Source of the DNA: Ophiocordyceps camponoti-saundersi (nom. inval.)
Lineage: Eukaryota > Ascomycota > Sordariomycetes > Hypocreales > Ophiocordycipitaceae
Reading direction: 5' to 3'
Assembly (NCBI GenBank): GCA_003339415.1
Contig: PDHQ01000430.1
Coordinates: 1 to 24,448 of the forward strand
Length of the DNA: 24,448 nt
This document shows positions 21,406 to 24,448 of this stretch, in pieces. The notes under the pieces were generated by a model that was not told the DNA's origin, made no database searches, and worked only from the letters and a program-made list of their open reading frames with translations. The position numbers were made by a program, and so were the translations under genes. Numbering within the stretch: the first letter of the stretch is position 1; every line of letters starts with the position of its first letter.

Positions 21406-22040
21406 GGTTTAAAATTAGTTAGTAACTTTTTAGTTTTTTTTTAGTTAGTTATAACTAACTAACTAAAGTTACGATTTTTAGTAATTAAAAAAAGTTATAA
21501 CTAACTAAAGTTACTTAAGTAACTTTTTTTAGTCCGGACTAAATTAATTATAAGTTAGTAGTTAGTTACTAGCGTTAAAATTTTCAAAAAGTACTACGCT
21601 AAATTAGCTTTTTAAAACTACTTCTTTTTAATTTTAACTATTTTCCCCGCTTTTTAAAAAAAGGTTAAAGAGAGAGTATTTTAAAGAAAAGTTTTTTATT
21701 AAAAAAACAGTTTTAAAGTAAAATAAATAGTATATAAACTAAATAAAAATACTTTAAGGCTTCTAATATTAGCTTATAATTATAATAAATAAAAAAACCT
21801 TTTTTTTATTTTAATCTATTTTAGTTTATTTTTTATAAAAATATTAGTAATAATATTATAATTTTATTTAAGAATTATTATAAATTTTATAAAAGTACTT
21901 ATAAGGTTATTTTTAAATATTTTAAGAATATATACTTTTTCTTTAAAAAATATACTTTATAGTTTTTTTTAAAAAAATTTAATTAAATAAATAAAAAGTT
22001 AAGTATTTCCTACCCTATACTAAGTTTCTAAAAAACTAAT
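21406..22040 (+). repeat. Palindromic-head repeat, copy 2
   Basis: Starts GGTTTAAAATTAGTTAGTAAC and follows copy 1 block by block: head palindromes, TTTTCCCCGCTTTTTAAAAA, GTTAAAGAGAGAGTATTTTA, and the TTTAGTTTATTTTTTATAAA region. It ends CCTATACTAAGTTTCTAAAAAACTAAT. The core of the head keeps AGTCCGGACT, where copy 1 reads AATTATAACT. Direct orientation and similar length leave two readings: independent MITE-like insertions, or terminal repeats of the element spanning 6266-22040. Confidence 0.7.
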
Positions 22041-22689
22041 TTTTAAATAAAAAAAAAACTAAATAATATAAAATATATCTAAAAATCTTCTATATAGAAA
22101 AAGATCTATATATTCTAATTAAAAAAAACTAGCTTAATAAGTTTTTTAATTTTTTAGTAATAAATTATTTTCTCTTTTTTCCTTATTTTTCCTAGGTATA
22201 TTCTTTTACTATACTAAACTTTACTAAAAGTAAAGAAATTAGTTTTTTTTAAAAAAACTCCTTTATTAAAGAACTTAAAAATATAAAAAAAGATTATCTA
22301 ATAATAGATTTTTTTTATTTTATATAAAGATTTTTCTATATATTATTATTAATTATTATAATTATAATAAAAGATTTTAGCTATAAGACTTTAGCTATTT
22401 TTATATAAGATTTAATTAAAAAGCTATAATTAGCTTTTTTTATAATATAAAAACTTTATTAAATAAGATATAGCTTTAATATAATTTATATTTATTTTAC
22501 TTATTTTATCTATTTTATATAAGAATTTAATAAAATTCTTTCTTTTTAAAAAATAAGTATATATACTAACTATTTAAACTATAGAATTATTTACTCTACG
22601 AAAAAAAGCTTAATTAGAAAAAAAAAGATCTGCTATATAGCCCTTTAAAAGCTCTATATAACGGTATTTTTTTTTAATTAAAAATGCTT
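22041..22689. other. Gene-free AT-rich spacer
   Basis: Very A/T-rich with several poly-A/T tracts and small hairpins (GCTATAATTAGC and TTCTATATAGAA types). No readable frame. It is not homologous in any obvious way to the body of the palindromic-head repeat, although an inverted head abuts its right end. Confidence 0.45.
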
Positions 22690-22870
22690 ACGTAAGCTTA
22701 CTAACTTTTAGTCCTTTTAGTTTTCAGTCTTTAGTTAGTTAGTTACTTTATTTAAGGACTAACTAAAGTTACTAAAGTAACTAACTAAAGACTAAGTAAA
22801 AAGTATATATTTTTAGTCCGGACTTTTCTTACTTAGTTCTAACTAACTAAAGACTAACTAATTTTAAACT
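22690..22870 (-). repeat. Inverted head of the palindromic repeat family
   Basis: Read on the minus strand it begins GTTTAAAATTAGTTAGTC and continues with the same TTAGT/ACTAA nested palindromes and an AGTCCGGACT core (22815-22824). Only the head is present; the typical body does not follow. It keeps a few unmutated bases (CAGTC at 22725-22729). It directly abuts the inverted copy of the unidentified element's 5' region. Confidence 0.65.
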
Positions 22871-23580
22871 TTAGTTATTATTTATAAAACTTAAAAATAT
22901 TAATAGTATACTTAAATAAAAAGTAAGCTAAATTTTATAATTTTATATTATTAAATATTATTTATAGCTAAAATATTTAATTTAATAATAAGCTTATAAT
23001 TTAGATATAATAATAATAATAAATTATATACTAGTATAGTTAATATAGCTTAAAATTATTTTATATATATTTTAGGAGGAGGAAAAACTAGAAAACTTAA
23101 AGTAAAACCCTCCTTTTAAGTATTACCTTAGCTTTAGGTTAGACCCCGCCTATACTTAGTATTTTATATATTTAATAAATTAGGTAATAATTAGTAATAA
23201 GAAAGCTAATATTTTCCTTAAAGTAAAGCTTATAATTATAAAAGTACGTGTAAATTAAGTTTAATATAAAGTTTATATAGCTACTTATTTTTTTAGCTAT
23301 TTTTATTATTATAAACTAAATCTCCGCGCTTAATTATAAAGTTTTTAATAATTTATTTAATTAAAACTTTATTAATATAGCTAAGAAATATATAAAACTT
23401 TTACTATTTTAAAATAAACTTTAACTTTTATATATTTTATAAATTCCGCGCTTATAATAATATAAATATAGACTTTTTATTTTTATATTATAAGTAAACT
23501 CCGCTCCCTTTATTACCTTATAATAATAGCTAGCTATACCTATAATAACTTTAGGGGGGAGGGCGATATTATATAAGTTA
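22871..23580 (-). repeat. Inverted partial copy of the 7502-8230 region
   Basis: The reverse complement of about 23560-22900 follows 7530-8200 in order. Shared blocks include ATATAAACTTTATATTAAAC (near 23255-23280), the CTTTACTTTAAGGAAAATATTAGC block (near 23210-23235), the AAGCTAAGGTAATACTTAA block (near 23118-23140), TCCTCCTCCTAAAATATATATAA (near 23060-23085), and a TTATTATTATTATTAT tract. Only the 5'/promoter-like part is present; it is cut at 22870 by the inverted head. No separate gene is called here. Confidence 0.65.
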
Positions 23581-23740
23581 ATTATAATTGCGAAAACTTT
23601 TTACTTAAAATATATTTTTACTTTAAATTATAATAATCTTAAACTTAAAAGTTTACTATATTTATTACCTTATTAAAAGCTAAAGTAAATATTAGTAAGA
23701 TTATTTTAGGAAACGCTTTTATTTTTATATAAGTAATTAG
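23581..23740. other. Short spacer before copy 3 of the repeat
   Basis: No gene. It may be a diverged continuation of the inverted element copy (weak similarity to 7400-7500 on the other strand). Confidence 0.35.
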
Positions 23741-24401
23741 GGTTTAAAATTAGTCAGTGACTTTTTAGTCTTTTTTTAGTTAGTCCGGACTGACTGACTA
23801 AAGTCCTTATTTTTAGGGACTAAAAAAAGTCCTAACTGACTAAAGTCCTTATAGTGACTAATTTTAGTCAGTCACTTTTAGTCTTTAGTTAGTCAGTAAC
23901 TAACTAAAGACTAAAAAATTAGTCACTAGCGTGAATTTTTTTTCTTATATTTTTAAAAAAAACCTTATTAAAAGCGCTTCTAAATAGTACTTTTTTTATA
24001 TTTTTAGCTATTTTATTTCTTTTTTAATAAAAGGTTAAAGATAATACTTTTTTAAAATATATTTTTAAAAAATATTAAGAAGAAAAAAACGTTAATAAAT
24101 TATATAATAATATAAAATAATTTTAAAAAATAGATAAATCTTATTATAGCTTAAAACTACTTTCTTTATAATTTTACCTATTTTTTTATAATTATTATAA
24201 AAATGTTAATAGAAATAAAATAGGTATTTTAAGAATTTATTATAAGTATATAATAGTTATATATTAATAATACTTAAAAATTATATTACTTATAATATTA
24301 TTTAATATAAGATTATATTTTTTTTCTATTTTTAAATAAATTATTAAAAAAGATAATAAATATTATACTTACTACCCTATACTAGGTACTAAAAAGACTA
24401 A
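23741..24401 (+). repeat. Palindromic-head repeat, copy 3, least RIP-mutated head
   Basis: Starts GGTTTAAAATTAGTCAGTGAC. The head (to about 23935) has several interleaved inverted repeats: AGTCCGGACT, CTGACTGACTAAAGTCC, CTAACTGACTAAAGTCC, and a GTGACTAATTTTAGTCAGTCAC near-palindrome. CpA and TpG are intact here, unlike almost everywhere else. The body is AT-rich and diverged from copies 1 and 2, but the tail CTACCCTATACTAGGTACTAAAAAGACTAA matches copy 2. Head (TTAGTC...TTTTTAGT) and tail (reverse complement TTAGTCTTTTTAGT) share a short inverted terminal motif, suggesting a MITE or foldback element. Confidence 0.7.
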
Positions 24402-24448
24402 TATTTATTTTTAATACTTAATTAAAGATAAATAAATAGTTTAAAAAT

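Noticed and set aside
22686..22697. GCTTACGTAAGC palindrome as a factor-binding site
   Set aside because: It is a single short occurrence next to a repeat head, with no supporting gene or second copy.
1..24448. Fungal mitochondrial DNA or an AT-rich bacterial/protist genome
   Set aside because: Nested LTR retrotransposons with chromodomain and the CpA/TpG depletion pattern point to RIP-altered nuclear DNA. No mitochondrial genes, tRNAs or rRNAs were seen.

Overview
The window looks like an AT-rich, transposon-filled block of a filamentous ascomycete (Pezizomycotina) nuclear genome that has been heavily altered by repeat-induced point mutation (RIP). CpA and its complement TpG are almost absent from nearly all of the 24.4 kb, while TpA is everywhere. 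CpG-containing codons (GCG, CGC, CGG) survive. Every recognisable reading frame is broken by TAA/TAG at places where CAA, CAG, CGA or TGG codons are expected. I found no intact host gene, no tRNA or rRNA and no CRISPR array. The species cannot be named from this.

Layout. (1) 1-1710, minus strand: the 5' half (gag, protease, start of the pre-integrase region) of a Ty1/Copia retrotransposon whose remainder lies beyond the left edge. Its leader and probable LTR with a TATA-like box follow to about 2240. (2) 2401-5720, plus strand: a long RIP-broken ORF of unknown family, ending just before a short CpG-rich islet at 5788-5872. (3) 6266-6890, 21406-22040 and 23741-24401: three direct copies of a roughly 630-660 bp element with a palindromic 'head'. 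A fourth head lies inverted at 22690-22870. (4) 7502-8233 continued at 18493-20790, plus strand: a second unidentified ORF-bearing element with its own TATA-like box. (5) 8234-18492: a complete, nested Ty3/Gypsy chromovirus on the minus strand. It has two 649-bp LTRs, a 5-bp target duplication (CTAGT), reverse transcriptase, integrase C-terminus with a GPY/F-type module, chromodomain, and an additional unidentified ORF between pol and the 3' LTR. (6) 22870-23580: an inverted, partial copy of the 5' part of the element in (4).

How it fits together. The window is a nested graveyard. The plus-strand element of (4) was interrupted by the chromovirus, and its reading frame resumes in register across the duplicated target site. 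RIP then inactivated everything; in the chromovirus it even turned the catalytic Asp-Asp of the reverse transcriptase into Asn-Asn. The 23741-24401 copy still has CpA/TpG in its head and so is the least mutated, probably the most recent, sequence here.

Domain calls were made by translating by eye while allowing for C-to-T and G-to-A changes. Boundaries of degenerate ORFs are approximate. The two unidentified ORFs and the extra chromovirus ORF are the places where something undescribed could be hiding.
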